Assembly (NCBI GenBank): GCA_039198065.1
Contig: JBCCTU010000010.1
Location: 97,459 to 161,458 of the forward strand
From: CALHVX01 sp039198065
GTDB lineage: Bacteria; Pseudomonadota; Gammaproteobacteria; Pseudomonadales; Azotimanducaceae
Direction of reading: 5' to 3'
DNA: 64,000 nucleotides
A program made the translations under genes and the position numbers. A model generated the notes under the pieces. That model was not told where the DNA came from. It searched no databases and was given only the letters and a program-made list of their open reading frames with translations. This document shows, one piece after another, positions 44,846-54,400 of the stretch. Numbering within the stretch: the first letter of the stretch is position 1; each line of letters opens with the position of its first letter.

Positions 44846-45354
44846 TTGGCGTGTCTGAATCTGGTGCGCTTTCTGGGCCATCGCTTGATCATGAAGATAC
44901 GAGCACGTTTCGGAAGTTTCTCTGTTTTCGTATTGAAGATGAGCTTCACGGATTCGAACTTACCGACGTGCTCGAAATCGTGAAGGACTCTTCGATCACC
45001 CGCGTACCGAATGCGCAGCCCTGGGTGTGTGGTGTGACGAATCTCCGCGGCCGGGTCACGCCGGTAATTGATTTGCGCCAGCGACTCGGTGCCGGTGACG
45101 CAGAAAGCGAGCTGTCCTGGATCCTTGTCCTCGAGGTGGTGCTCGAAGATAAGGCGATGGCGTTGGGCGCGCTTGTTAGCAGTCTCCCGGAGGTGGTGAG
45201 TCTGAACGAAAACGACATACAGCCGCACCACGGGGCGAGCGGGCGATCAAGCTATGTGACCGGTATCGGCCACACGGAAACGGACGTTGTACAGGTGGTA
45301 AACCCCACGCGCCTAGTCGAAGAGTGCATTGCTGAGGAGACTGTCAGTGAGTGA
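44842..45354 (+). CDS. cheW: Chemotaxis coupling protein CheW
   Basis: 170 residues, start overlapping the cheA stop (ATGA). The CheW fold: KFLCFRIEDELHGFELTDVLEIVKD, GVTNLRGRVTPVIDLRQRLG, WILVLEVV, VVNPTRLVEE (long motifs quoted in part). It bridges MCPs and CheA in the cytoplasm. An N-terminal extension of ~25 residues precedes the fold. The gene order cheA-cheW-cheV with tight overlaps points to one chemosensory operon without cheR, cheB or cheY in this window. Confidence 0.93.
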   Translation: MIGVSESGALSGPSLDHEDTSTFRKFLCFRIEDELHGFELTDVLEIVKDSSITRVPNAQPWVCGVTNLRGRVTPVIDLRQRLGAGDAESELSWILVLEVVLEDKAMALGALVSSLPEVVSLNENDIQPHHGASGRSSYVTGIGHTETDVVQVVNPTRLVEECIAEETVSE

Positions 45355-46309
45355 TCTACTTCGTAGTGTCGACCTGCGTACGAAACTCGCGGGCAACAAC
45401 CGTCTTGAATTGCTGACGTTCTACCTCAACGGTGGGCAGAAGTATGGGATCAATGTGTTCAAAGTACGAGAGGTGATGCTGTGCCCGGAGGTTTCTGCGG
45501 TCGAGGATGAGCACCTTGCCGGCATTGTGTACCTCCGTGGGCACTCCATCGGTGTGATCGATCTCAATCAGACGATGTCCGGTGTGCCTTGTGATGATGA
45601 AAAGCGGTTCTTGATCATTACAGAGTTCAGTTCGTCGGTGCAGGCGTTGCTCGTTCGCCAGGTGGATCGAATCCTAAATCTTGAATGGCAGAACATACAT
45701 CAGCCTCCCGCGAACTTATCAAACCGAAGTCGCTTGACGGCGACCACGGAGTGCGACGGGGAACTGATCCAGATCCTCGATCTTGAGCAGGTCATTGATG
45801 CGATTGACGGTAAGGGGAATGTGGAGCGATTCGACATCCGTACCAATACTCCCGCGTCTGTGGATCTTTCAGAATACGAAGTTGTGTACTGTGACGACTC
45901 TGTTGTAGCTCGCCGCAATCTGGGGCGTTGTCTCGAACAGATTGGCGTGCGTTCAACGTCCTTTGAAAACGGACGCTATGCCCTAGAATACCTGCTCGAA
46001 CGCAGCCAAGAAGAGAACTGGCGAGCTCAGATTTTGTGTTTGATCTCGGATATCGAGATGCCGGAACTGGATGGATTTACGCTGACTAGTAAGATCAGGG
46101 AACGTCCTGGGCTCGATGATCTGCCGATTTTCCTCCACAGCTCGCTGTCTGGGGCCAGCAATGGTGAGAAAGCGTTGCAGATGGGTGCGAATGGCTTTAT
46201 CGCCAAATTCCACCCGCAGGACATCGCGGATTCGATCAATGAGGCCGTATACCTTCTGCCGGAGCAACGCTATGGAATGGCAACCAGCGGTGCGGCAGAC
46301 GCTAGTTAG
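45347..46309 (+). CDS. cheV: CheV-type CheW-receiver fusion
   Basis: 320 residues from GTG 45347, which has TGAGGAGA upstream and overlaps the cheW end by 8 bp; TTG 45329 is a weaker alternative. An N-terminal CheW-like domain (~20-165; FYLNGGQKYGINVFKVREVM, IVYLRGHSIGVIDL) is joined to a receiver domain (~185-310) with phospho-acceptor Asp in CLISDIEMPELDGFTL and the switch region HSSLSG. This is the CheV architecture: a coupling protein adjusted by phosphorylation from CheA. With no CheB/CheR here it may provide the adaptation step. Confidence 0.93.
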   Translation: MSDLLRSVDLRTKLAGNNRLELLTFYLNGGQKYGINVFKVREVMLCPEVSAVEDEHLAGIVYLRGHSIGVIDLNQTMSGVPCDDEKRFLIITEFSSSVQALLVRQVDRILNLEWQNIHQPPANLSNRSRLTATTECDGELIQILDLEQVIDAIDGKGNVERFDIRTNTPASVDLSEYEVVYCDDSVVARRNLGRCLEQIGVRSTSFENGRYALEYLLERSQEENWRAQILCLISDIEMPELDGFTLTSKIRERPGLDDLPIFLHSSLSGASNGEKALQMGANGFIAKFHPQDIADSINEAVYLLPEQRYGMATSGAADAS

Positions 46310-47408
46310 AGCCGAGTACCGTCATACCGCGTGTTGTGGTAGCGAGGAAGACAGGGTCATCCGTGCGTCGGTAAAACTCGAGACACGCCTCGGTCAGCTT
46401 GATGGCGTGGGCGTCACCGTTTGAGGCGGCACGCCGAACAAGCTCTTCCGAATCGACCACTGGCCCTAGCTCGTGCTCTGATGTGAGCGCGCCGGTTCTC
46501 CCGTACGCGCAGTAGAGCGCGCAGCTCGCAGCGATGGCGTGCCAGAGCAGCGGGCGCTGATCCGCCGTTGCGGTCAACGGCAGCAGGTTCAGCACCGCGG
46601 CGATCCCCGTTATTGCATGCGTGAAGATGATGGCATCGAGCGGTGTCACCACCGTGGCCCGAAAGCCGTTGGCGAATGCTCGAGTCGCATCTGCTGCAGT
46701 TACCTCGATCGGATCCGGCAGTGCCAGTGTCCCAAGTCTGTCCCCTAACCCCTGCGCCTCGCTGAGTTGAGCGACGGCAGCGACGAGCGAACCGTCCGTT
46801 TTGCGTTTCGCGGCGGGCACTTCGGGCAGGCCTTGGAGCACGGCAGTGAGAGGCTCGGTTCCAGTCCCGAAGCTCGAGGCTTGGGTATCCAGCGCCAACG
46901 GCTGCCAGGCACTGGCCCAGTAGGCGAAGCCCGCTGCGAGTTCTGTTTGGCGGGCGTCGGAAGGACTGCGGCGCCAGCTTCTCAATGCGTGGCCAGCACG
47001 AATGACGCCGTGGTTGGCGGCGCCGAAGAAACCCGGGGCGAGCCGTGGGATCCAGGCCTTAACGGTTGCCTCTACACCGTTGTGATCAAACGCTGTCGCG
47101 AATCCCAGTTGCCAGACGCTGAAGTCTCGCAGCGTACCAAGCATCGCAGCCGCGGTATCGATGTCCGCAAGTCCTGCGGGTGACGCTAGCGCCTCTGGCT
47201 CCGCTGTGCCCTGCGGCAGTGCCGCAATGTCGTTTGCCTGGGCCGCGGCAAAAGCCATTAGATCGATGTCCGCACCCATGCTTTCGAGGGCTTCGAGAGC
47301 CATGGGCACGTGGTTGCTGAGGCCAGATTTTAGCGATGGCCCGCTGGCGTTGTGCCGAGTGAGGAAGTCAAGGGCCGCGTCGAGGGGGCCAAAGGCTGGT
47401 TGTGCCAT
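46302..47408 (-). CDS. Questin oxidase-like (DUF4243) protein
   Basis: 368 residues, AGGAA before ATG 47408. It follows the questin oxidase family: SNHVPMALEALESMGAD near the front, ANHGVIRAGHALRSW, and FTHAITGIAAVLNLLP in the last third. Conserved histidines lie in each motif. Fungal members perform an oxidative ring opening; bacterial ones are uncharacterised. Its start is only 16 bp after the histidine kinase stop, so it is the third gene of a two-component operon. It converges with cheV, the two stops overlapping by 8 bp. Confidence 0.82.
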   Translation of the reverse strand: MAQPAFGPLDAALDFLTRHNASGPSLKSGLSNHVPMALEALESMGADIDLMAFAAAQANDIAALPQGTAEPEALASPAGLADIDTAAAMLGTLRDFSVWQLGFATAFDHNGVEATVKAWIPRLAPGFFGAANHGVIRAGHALRSWRRSPSDARQTELAAGFAYWASAWQPLALDTQASSFGTGTEPLTAVLQGLPEVPAAKRKTDGSLVAAVAQLSEAQGLGDRLGTLALPDPIEVTAADATRAFANGFRATVVTPLDAIIFTHAITGIAAVLNLLPLTATADQRPLLWHAIAASCALYCAYGRTGALTSEHELGPVVDSEELVRRAASNGDAHAIKLTEACLEFYRRTDDPVFLATTTRGMTVLGSN

Positions 47409-47424
47409 AGGGTTCCTGTCGATG

Positions 47425-49323
47425 TTAGTCCGGCTGTTGTCGAGGCGTTACCGGTAGCCGCAGCTCGACCCGGGTACCGTCGCTGCCGTCGATGGTGAGG
47501 GTTGCGTCGATACGGGCCGCGCGTTCGCGCATGTTGTTGAGTCCGCCGTGGTTTCGTTCCGTCCCAGGTGTGATGCCGCAACCGTTGTCCTGCAGACACA
47601 GAGTCAGGGTTTGACTGCGTTCGTCGAAGGCGGTTTCGACGCGAATTTCTGTGGCGTCACTGTGCTTCAGCGTATTGGTAACACTCTCCTGCACAATCCG
47701 CAGGATGTTGACGACCCGTTCCGGGCTCAGGTCTTCGATCAGCGGCACATCGCTGACCTGCCAGCGAAAGCGGATGCCGGCGCGAATGAGGTCTTTCTCG
47801 ACACGGCTGCGGAAGTTGGCAAGTACCGCAAGCAGGTCGCCATCGTTCGGTGCCAGCGAATCGACGATGAGCCGAACCTCGCGCAGCGCGCTCCGGATTC
47901 CCGGTGCCATCTCACGAAGCTGCGGCGCGTTTTCCGCAACCGACAGCAACCGCACCAACTGATTGCCGAGGCCGTCGTGGACGTCGCGCATGATTCGGTC
48001 CCGTTCGTCGGTCAGCGTGCGTTCACGCTCGGCCTGCCGCAGCCGCTCGTAGTTTGCCTCCAGCTCCTCGGATTTCTCTGCCACTTTCAGCGACAGCTGT
48101 TCGTTCATAGACTCGGCCGTTTCCAGTGCTCTTGCGAAACGGGTCATGAGAATCATGGAAAAGCCAATGAGCACCGCACCGGCGGCATAGGGTACGTAGT
48201 AGGTGGTTCCGGGGATCGCATACCCGGTGGCACCGATGGCTGACAGATCCCAGACGTAATCCCGTATCCCCACCACCACCACCACGAAGGTGATCAACAG
48301 CAGGCACAGGCGCTCGAAAATCGGAGAGCTTAAAGTGGAACGAAGCAGACGATAGACGTTGTAGAGGCCCAGCAGGTTGATCAACGGGATCCAGACGTAG
48401 AGCCCGAACCGGGCGTAGCGCATGTCTCGGTTCAGGGCTAGCCCGATGAACAGCGCACTGCCCAAAAACAACGCGACGATGAGCCCGCGTTCGATCCGCG
48501 GACGACGGATGCCGAGAAACCGGTGAATGAAAAACACCGACATGATAACGAAGGCACCGATGGCGATGTAGCTCATAGCGCGCCATAGGGCCGGATTTTC
48601 AAAAGGTGGTGCGGTGACCAGCCCCCAGGCCTGGTAACCGGCCCAGAAGGTCAGTGTGGCTGCATACCAAAAGTACGTGGACTCCCCGGGACGCAGGGCG
48701 AACAGCACGACCATGATCGAAATGATTACAACCATGAAAATGAGGATCGCGAGCGGCGCCCAGAACTCGAACAACCGTTGCCGGACGTAGTTTCCCTGCA
48801 GCTCGTCCGCTGGACCGACGAACAGCTCCGGCAGCGAGCCTCGGCCGTCCATGGCGGTGCGGTGTATGAGCATGCGATCGGTCGAGGCAAGCAGACCGGT
48901 CGGGAACTCGAAGTACAGGGGGCCCTGATGCTGCGCTACTGGGGGCGTCCGACTGCCACCGCTCGCGATCTCGACGGCGTCGAGAAACAGGGTCAGGTTG
49001 CCGCGCGTGTGCGGGCTGTAGAGCGCCAGCATGTCGCTTTCGCCGACGTGATCCGGCAGCTGCAGTTGGTACCAGATCGACGAACGTTCGGGATAGGTGG
49101 ACAGCTGCACAGGCAGCGGTGTCCACGGCGACCAGCGCTCGTTGACTGGTGGTGGGGTGAGCTGGTCGGCCAGTACCCAGCGCGCGGTTGTGATCCGGTG
49201 GCGCTCGTCGATCGGTCGCTCAGCGTCGAGCCAGACCAGGAGTGCTAAAAACAACACCGGCGCGAGAAAGAACAGCGCCCAGTAGCCTCTCGGTACCTGG
49301 GCGTTATGAGGAGCGTCGACCAT
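47425..49323 (-). CDS. 7TMR-DISM-type sensor histidine kinase (NarX/DesK-like)
   Basis: 632 residues from ATG 49323, 20 bp inside the end of the response-regulator gene. One N-terminal helix, then a ~170-residue extracytoplasmic jelly-roll-like domain (WYQLQLPDH, ALYSPHTRGNLTLFLD), seven transmembrane helices (~215-420), a coiled coil (EKSEELEANYERLRQAERER), HisKA_3 with phospho-His in IMRDVHDGLGNQL, and HATPase_c (ESVTNTLKHSDA, LQDNGCGI, GGLNNMRERA). It probably senses a carbohydrate-like or other periplasmic ligand and phosphorylates the NarL-type partner. Confidence 0.93.
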   Translation of the reverse strand: MVDAPHNAQVPRGYWALFFLAPVLFLALLVWLDAERPIDERHRITTARWVLADQLTPPPVNERWSPWTPLPVQLSTYPERSSIWYQLQLPDHVGESDMLALYSPHTRGNLTLFLDAVEIASGGSRTPPVAQHQGPLYFEFPTGLLASTDRMLIHRTAMDGRGSLPELFVGPADELQGNYVRQRLFEFWAPLAILIFMVVIISIMVVLFALRPGESTYFWYAATLTFWAGYQAWGLVTAPPFENPALWRAMSYIAIGAFVIMSVFFIHRFLGIRRPRIERGLIVALFLGSALFIGLALNRDMRYARFGLYVWIPLINLLGLYNVYRLLRSTLSSPIFERLCLLLITFVVVVVGIRDYVWDLSAIGATGYAIPGTTYYVPYAAGAVLIGFSMILMTRFARALETAESMNEQLSLKVAEKSEELEANYERLRQAERERTLTDERDRIMRDVHDGLGNQLVRLLSVAENAPQLREMAPGIRSALREVRLIVDSLAPNDGDLLAVLANFRSRVEKDLIRAGIRFRWQVSDVPLIEDLSPERVVNILRIVQESVTNTLKHSDATEIRVETAFDERSQTLTLCLQDNGCGITPGTERNHGGLNNMRERAARIDATLTIDGSDGTRVELRLPVTPRQQPD

Positions 49324-50011
49324 CGTCCATGAGGCCGAGACGCGACGCTTCGAACACCGCTTCACTGCGCGAACGCACGGCGAGCTTTGCATACACGCGC
49401 TTGGTGTAGGTCCCGATCGTGTTGATGCTGACGCCGAGCAGGTCTGCCGTTTCCTGGTAGCTGAAGCCCTTTGCCGCAAGCCTGAGCACTTCGGCCTCGC
49501 GCTCCGACAGCGAAACTTCCGGAGCCGCTACGGTGTGTCCATCCTCTACCGTCGTCGGCGTCACGGCCTGGGGCTGGAAGCGACGAATGAGGTGCCGGGC
49601 GATCTGTGGTGAGAGCGGTGACCCACCGGCCAGCAGCTGTTTGAGCACCGCTTCCATCTCCTCCATGGAGTCATCTTTAAGCAGGTACCCGTGGGCGCCG
49701 GCCTCTATGGCCCCCAACACCCGTCGTTCGTCGCCGAGAATGGAGATCACGAGGATGCGGATGTCCGGGTAGCGCGCCAACGCGTAGCTCATCACGCTCG
49801 TTCCGTCGCCGTCCGGTAGCGCCAGATCGCACAGCAGAACGTCGACCGGAGCTGCAGCGAGGGCCAGCTGCGCACTACTCAGCGTTTCTGCGCTGGCGGT
49901 AACCTGAAACCCGTCGATCTGGTCGACTTTGCGGGCGATGGCGTCACGGGTGATGGCCTCGTCTTCGACGATGAGGACCCGGATCGGCGCTTCAGCGGCT
50001 GGCATGACCAT
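49304..50011 (-). CDS. NarL/LuxR-type response regulator
   Basis: 235 residues from ATG 50011 (ATG 50005 is also possible; the open frame further upstream overlaps queC's region and is not credible). Receiver domain: VLIVEDEAITRD, phospho-Asp in VLLCDLALPDGDG, ILVISILG, and LLKDDS. The C-terminal LuxR-type helix-turn-helix (~165-225) is LSEREAEVLRLAAKGFSYQE, then LLGVSINTIGTYTKRVYAKL. Cognate of the overlapping 7TMR-DISM kinase. Target promoters unknown. Confidence 0.94.
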   Translation of the reverse strand: MVMPAAEAPIRVLIVEDEAITRDAIARKVDQIDGFQVTASAETLSSAQLALAAAPVDVLLCDLALPDGDGTSVMSYALARYPDIRILVISILGDERRVLGAIEAGAHGYLLKDDSMEEMEAVLKQLLAGGSPLSPQIARHLIRRFQPQAVTPTTVEDGHTVAAPEVSLSEREAEVLRLAAKGFSYQETADLLGVSINTIGTYTKRVYAKLAVRSRSEAVFEASRLGLMDDGRRSS

Positions 50012-50094
50012 GGTCCCAGTATCGCATTCCGGCGACCCGCCGACCTTGCCTTGGGTATCATTCGCCGCCCACCCCTTATGAGTGTGGTCGGTAG

Positions 50095-50787
50095 GTGGCG
50101 AAGGCGATCGTTTTGCTGAGTGGCGGTCTCGATTCCGCAACGGTACTGGCACAGGCGCTGGCCGATGGCTATCGCGTGCACGCCCTGTCCTTTGATTACG
50201 GCCAGCGACATCGTGTCGAGCTTCGGGCGGCGGCCGAGCTGGCTCGAGCGGACGGGGTCGCGGCGCATCATGTCGTCAACTTGGATCTGCGCGCCGTGGG
50301 CGGTTCCGCACTGACCGCGGACATCGACGTCCCCAAACACCGCTCTGACGCAACCATGGGGGAGGGTATTCCGGTAACCTACGTCCCCGCGCGCAACACC
50401 CTGTTCCTCTCCTACGCGCTGGCCTGGGCCGAGGTCCTGGAAACCGGTGACCTGTTCATCGGCGTCAACGCGCTCGATTACAGCGGCTACCCGGATTGCC
50501 GACCGGCTTTCATAGAGTCGTTTGAAACCATGGCGAATCTGGCGACCCGCGGGGGCGTCGAAGGCACGCACCCGATTCGCGTCCACGCGCCGCTCCAGCA
50601 CCTGACTAAGGCAGACATCATTCGCCGTGGCCTCGACCTTGGGGTCGACTACGGCGCGACGGTGAGCTGCTACGACCCGGCGGAAGACGGCACGCCCTGC
50701 GGCGCCTGCGATGCGTGTTTGCTCCGAGCCCGGGGGTTTGCGGAGGTGGGGGTCCCGGACCCGGCGTTGACTCGTGTACGCGGTTAA
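50095..50787 (+). CDS. queC: 7-cyano-7-deazaguanine synthase
   Basis: 230 residues from a GTG start. The ATP-pyrophosphatase loop LLSGGLDSATVL opens the protein, followed by SFDYGQRHRVE, VTYVPARNTLFLS and VNALDYSGYPDCRP. The zinc-binding tail is SCYDPAEDGTPCGACDACL. It converts 7-carboxy-7-deazaguanine to preQ0 with ATP and ammonia in queuosine synthesis. It overlaps queE by 14 bp. I looked for a preQ1 riboswitch in the short upstream region and saw none. Confidence 0.96.
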   Translation: MAKAIVLLSGGLDSATVLAQALADGYRVHALSFDYGQRHRVELRAAAELARADGVAAHHVVNLDLRAVGGSALTADIDVPKHRSDATMGEGIPVTYVPARNTLFLSYALAWAEVLETGDLFIGVNALDYSGYPDCRPAFIESFETMANLATRGGVEGTHPIRVHAPLQHLTKADIIRRGLDLGVDYGATVSCYDPAEDGTPCGACDACLLRARGFAEVGVPDPALTRVRG

Positions 50788-51412
50788 AGAGATCTTTTAC
50801 ACCTTGCAGGGCGAGGGCGGGCAAGCTGGCCGACCGGCCGTCTTCTGCCGCTTTGCCGGCTGCAACCTCTGGTCTGGCCGCGAGCAGCACCGAGCCCGCG
50901 CGATCTGTCAGTTCTGTGATACCGATTTCGTTCGCATGGATGGTAAGAACGGCGCTCGCTACGGCGACGCTCGCGCGCTTGCCGCCAAGATTGAATCACT
51001 CTGGCCCGCGGGCGCGAGTCATCGGTTCGTGGTGCTCACCGGTGGGGAGCCCGCGCTCCAGGTCGATCGAGCCCTTACCGATGAACTGCATCATCGGGGC
51101 TTTGTCATTGCCATGGAAACGAATGGCACTCGCCCGATTGCCGGGATCATCGATTGGGTCTGTGTCAGTCCGAAAGCGGCGACAGAGCTCGTTGTCACGA
51201 ACGGCGCGGAGTTGAAGCTGGTATTTCCCCAGCCTGGAGCCGAGCCAGAACGCTATGAGCAACTCGACTTCGAGCACTTCTATCTCCAGCCGATGGACGT
51301 CGGTGATCTGCAGCGCACTGCCGAACACACGGCTGCGGCGCTCGAGTATTGCCGTGTACATCCGCGTTGGAAACTGAGCCTGCAGACGCACAAGCTGTTG
51401 GGTATTCCCTAA
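50774..51412 (+). CDS. queE: 7-carboxy-7-deazaguanine synthase
   Basis: 212 residues from GTG 50774, inside the end of queC. A radical-SAM enzyme that rearranges 6-carboxytetrahydropterin into 7-carboxy-7-deazaguanine. Cluster cysteines: CNLWSGREQHRARAICQFC, an extended spacing between the first and second Cys known from gamma-proteobacterial QueE. Other motifs: EIFYTLQGEGGQAGRPAVF, LTGGEPALQ, and METNGTR. The substrate traces back to dihydroneopterin triphosphate, the FolE product. Confidence 0.95.
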   Translation: MYAVKEIFYTLQGEGGQAGRPAVFCRFAGCNLWSGREQHRARAICQFCDTDFVRMDGKNGARYGDARALAAKIESLWPAGASHRFVVLTGGEPALQVDRALTDELHHRGFVIAMETNGTRPIAGIIDWVCVSPKAATELVVTNGAELKLVFPQPGAEPERYEQLDFEHFYLQPMDVGDLQRTAEHTAAALEYCRVHPRWKLSLQTHKLLGIP

Positions 51413-51439
51413 CGGTCGGAAACCGCGCATTACGGACGT

Positions 51440-54400
51440 CTAGCTGTGTTGATAGTCTGTCTCATCAATTTCCAACAACGCATCGTGCCGCGGTAGGTAC
51501 AGGGCGATTCGTATCGGGCGATCGTCGATCCCGGTAAACAGCCGTCGATAGCGGTTGAGCTGATCTCGGTAGCGCGCCCGCTCTTCGGCGAAAAAGTGGG
51601 TCAGGTCGCTGCCCTCGTGATGCCCCGACTTGTAATCGATGATCCACCGTTCTCCGGCTGCGACGAAGGTTCGGTCGATCACGGCGTGAACCAGCGAGCC
51701 ATCGAGTACACCGCTGATCGACAGTTCGCAGGCCGCATCGGCGTGCTGCGCGCTTAGCACCCAGCGGCCCGTGCTCGAGGTCAACACGCGACTGAGCGCA
51801 TCAGACACGATCCCCTCGCAGCGGGCTAGGTCGTCCCGGGCAACTCCGAGGGTGCGCAGTAGAATCGGCGTTCGCGCCCGGATTTGGTCCAGTTCTTTGG
51901 GGCTCAGGGCTTCGATGCCGGTGCGTCCGATGCGTTCCAGGAGCCGGTGCAGCACCGTGCCTAACCGCCGGGCATCGGCACCGGCCCAGTCGAAATCGAT
52001 TGCTGGACCTTTGGGTTGCATCTCGAGCACGCCCTGGGGTCCGAGGCTCGACCGTCTTCGCGGTTGCCAGGTGAGTGGCAGCCGACGGGCCGTGGCCTCG
52101 GCGAGTCCTTCTTCGCGCTTTGGTTGAATCGAGTCGCGTTGCTGGACCCAGTCGTCGGTGAAGGCCGCTTCGAGCGTTGGCCACAGGGTTGCAGCTAGGC
52201 TGTGCTGGCGCGGCCGAGCTGGGGAGGGCGCGTCCGTTTGCCCGGTTTGCTTAGTCGCGGTGTCGAGGGTGGCGCTGACCACGAGGTGCTCCCGCGCGCG
52301 GGTGGCGGCAACGTAGAGCAGGCGCTGGAGTTCGTGCTGTCCGCGCCGCTGCTCCCCTTGATTGATGTAGCTGGCTAGCGCCGAGCGTGTGGTTTGCGCC
52401 GCCGACTTGTCGGGTGCAAGTAGGACTCCTTCTTGACCTTCGAGGTCTTCTTGTACGTAGGGCAACCAGTGCAAGAGCGACGCCGTGCTCTGATTCGGAG
52501 CCCGTTCGAGGGCTGGTAAAATCACCATGTCCCACTCGAGGCCTTTCGCACCGTGCAGGGTCAACACCTCGACCCGCACCCGGTCCGTTGGCGGGTCGCC
52601 TTCGGTACCAAGCTCCCCGAGGATCGCTAGCCAGTCGTTCCAGTCACTCAGCTGACCGACGCTCTCGGCCTGCTCGAGGGCGTGGAAGTAACTCTCCGCA
52701 TCGCGACGCTCCGCGGCGTCCCGTAAACAGTCGGGACCGCCGAGACGCCGCCAAACGGACTCCAGTCGATCACGTATGCGTCGCTCACCGCGCAGCATCC
52801 ATGCGGCGCTGAGGGCATCGAACACGCGGGTGGCGCGGGTGCGTTCGTCGGCGTCAAGGGGTGCCGTCGCTACCGCGGCGTCGAGCCCACCACCCGTTTG
52901 ATCGGCGGTCTCACAGAGCGCAACGAGCGATGTCAGCGACAGGCCGCCAATGGGTGAACGCAGCACGGCAAGCAGGGCCGGCCGGTCACCGGGCGCCACA
53001 AGTACGCGGGTGAGGGCCAGAAGGTCGATGGCGGTCTGTCGTTCGCTTAGCTTCTCGAGTTTCAGCGCACGAAAGGGTATTCCAGCGTTTTGCAGTGCTG
53101 GCACGATGGCGTTCAAATGGCTACGCGCGCGGACAATGATCGCCACCCGAAAGTCGGGATTGCGCGCCTGCTGAGCGAGCGCTTGTTCGATGATCTGTAC
53201 CAGCCCGACTGCTTCTGCGTCGCGGCTGTGCCAGGCGTGAACGTCGACCTGCCCGCCGCTGTCGCGGCCCGGGGTGCTTGCTGCGTAGGGCACGGCGCCG
53301 GCAACGGAGTCTTCCCGCTCGGGGAACAGCGGCCCGATACGCTCGTTCACCCAAGCAACGATCTCGGCTCTGGAGCGGAAGTTGTTGCGCAGCGTCAACG
53401 GTTCGAGCGGTCGATGGCCGATGCCGTGCTCGCGGTTGCGGAGAAACAGCCCGACCTCGGCGTCGCGAAAGCGATAGATGGATTGCATTGGGTCGCCGAC
53501 CAGGAACAGGGTCCGCCCGTCGTCCGGTTGCCAACCCGCGGTGAGCTTCTCGAGCAGCCATTGCTGGGGCCAGTTGGTGTCTTGAAACTCATCGATGAGC
53601 AGATGCTCCAGGCGGGCATCGAGGTACAGCCCGAGATCCGTTGCCTGTTCCGCCTCTTCGCCAAGGCCTCGCAGGGCCGCGTCTGCGATCCCCGCGTAAT
53701 CCGTTTCCCCCAGATCGGCGCACAACACCTCAAACTCTGCTGCGGCGCGGATGAGTACGCGCAGCAGCGCCTCGAGCACCTGCCAGTCGTGGTCGCTGTA
53801 CTCGGGTTCCGGTAGCAGCCGGGCGCTGTTCAGTGCCTGAGCGAAGCGGTCGTCGTTCTGCAGTGCTTCCTGGATGGCCATCATCGCGTCGCGCTCGCGG
53901 CTGCCGCTGGGGAAACCGAGGCTGCGATTGATCGACTTTGGCTGCTTCAACCTGGCGTCTTTGCCGACAAGTGCGATTCGTGCCCATGCACGCCAGCGGT
54001 CGAGGTGTTCCGGTGCTGAGCTGGGCAGATCCTGCGGTTGCCCGGCGTCGTCGATAAAGGCCTCGAGCAGCACGCCCGTCGGGTCGTCGGCCTTGTGGCG
54101 TCGAAACCAGTTCGCCGCCGCCGCCAGCAGCGCCGCCAGTTCCGATCGCGACACGTTTGCGGCCTCGAGGCTCTGACGGACCTGCTCATCGATGATGGAC
54201 AGGCGGGCTGCGACGTGGGCCGTCAGTTGTTGCTCCAGGAGCGCGCGTGCTGACGCCCGCTGCGGTCCAACGATTCGCCGCCACTGCTCGCGCTGGCCCA
54301 GCATGCCGGCAAGCAGGCTTTCCAGCGCCTGGCTGTTGTTGTCGCGCCATGCGAGCAGGGTCGCCAGATCGCGGGCCAGTTCGCTTGCCCCTTCGCCTGC

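Noticed and set aside
50012..50094. Possible preQ1 riboswitch before queC
   Set aside because: The 83-bp gap has no preQ1-type stem-loop with the A-rich tail, and no room for a longer leader.
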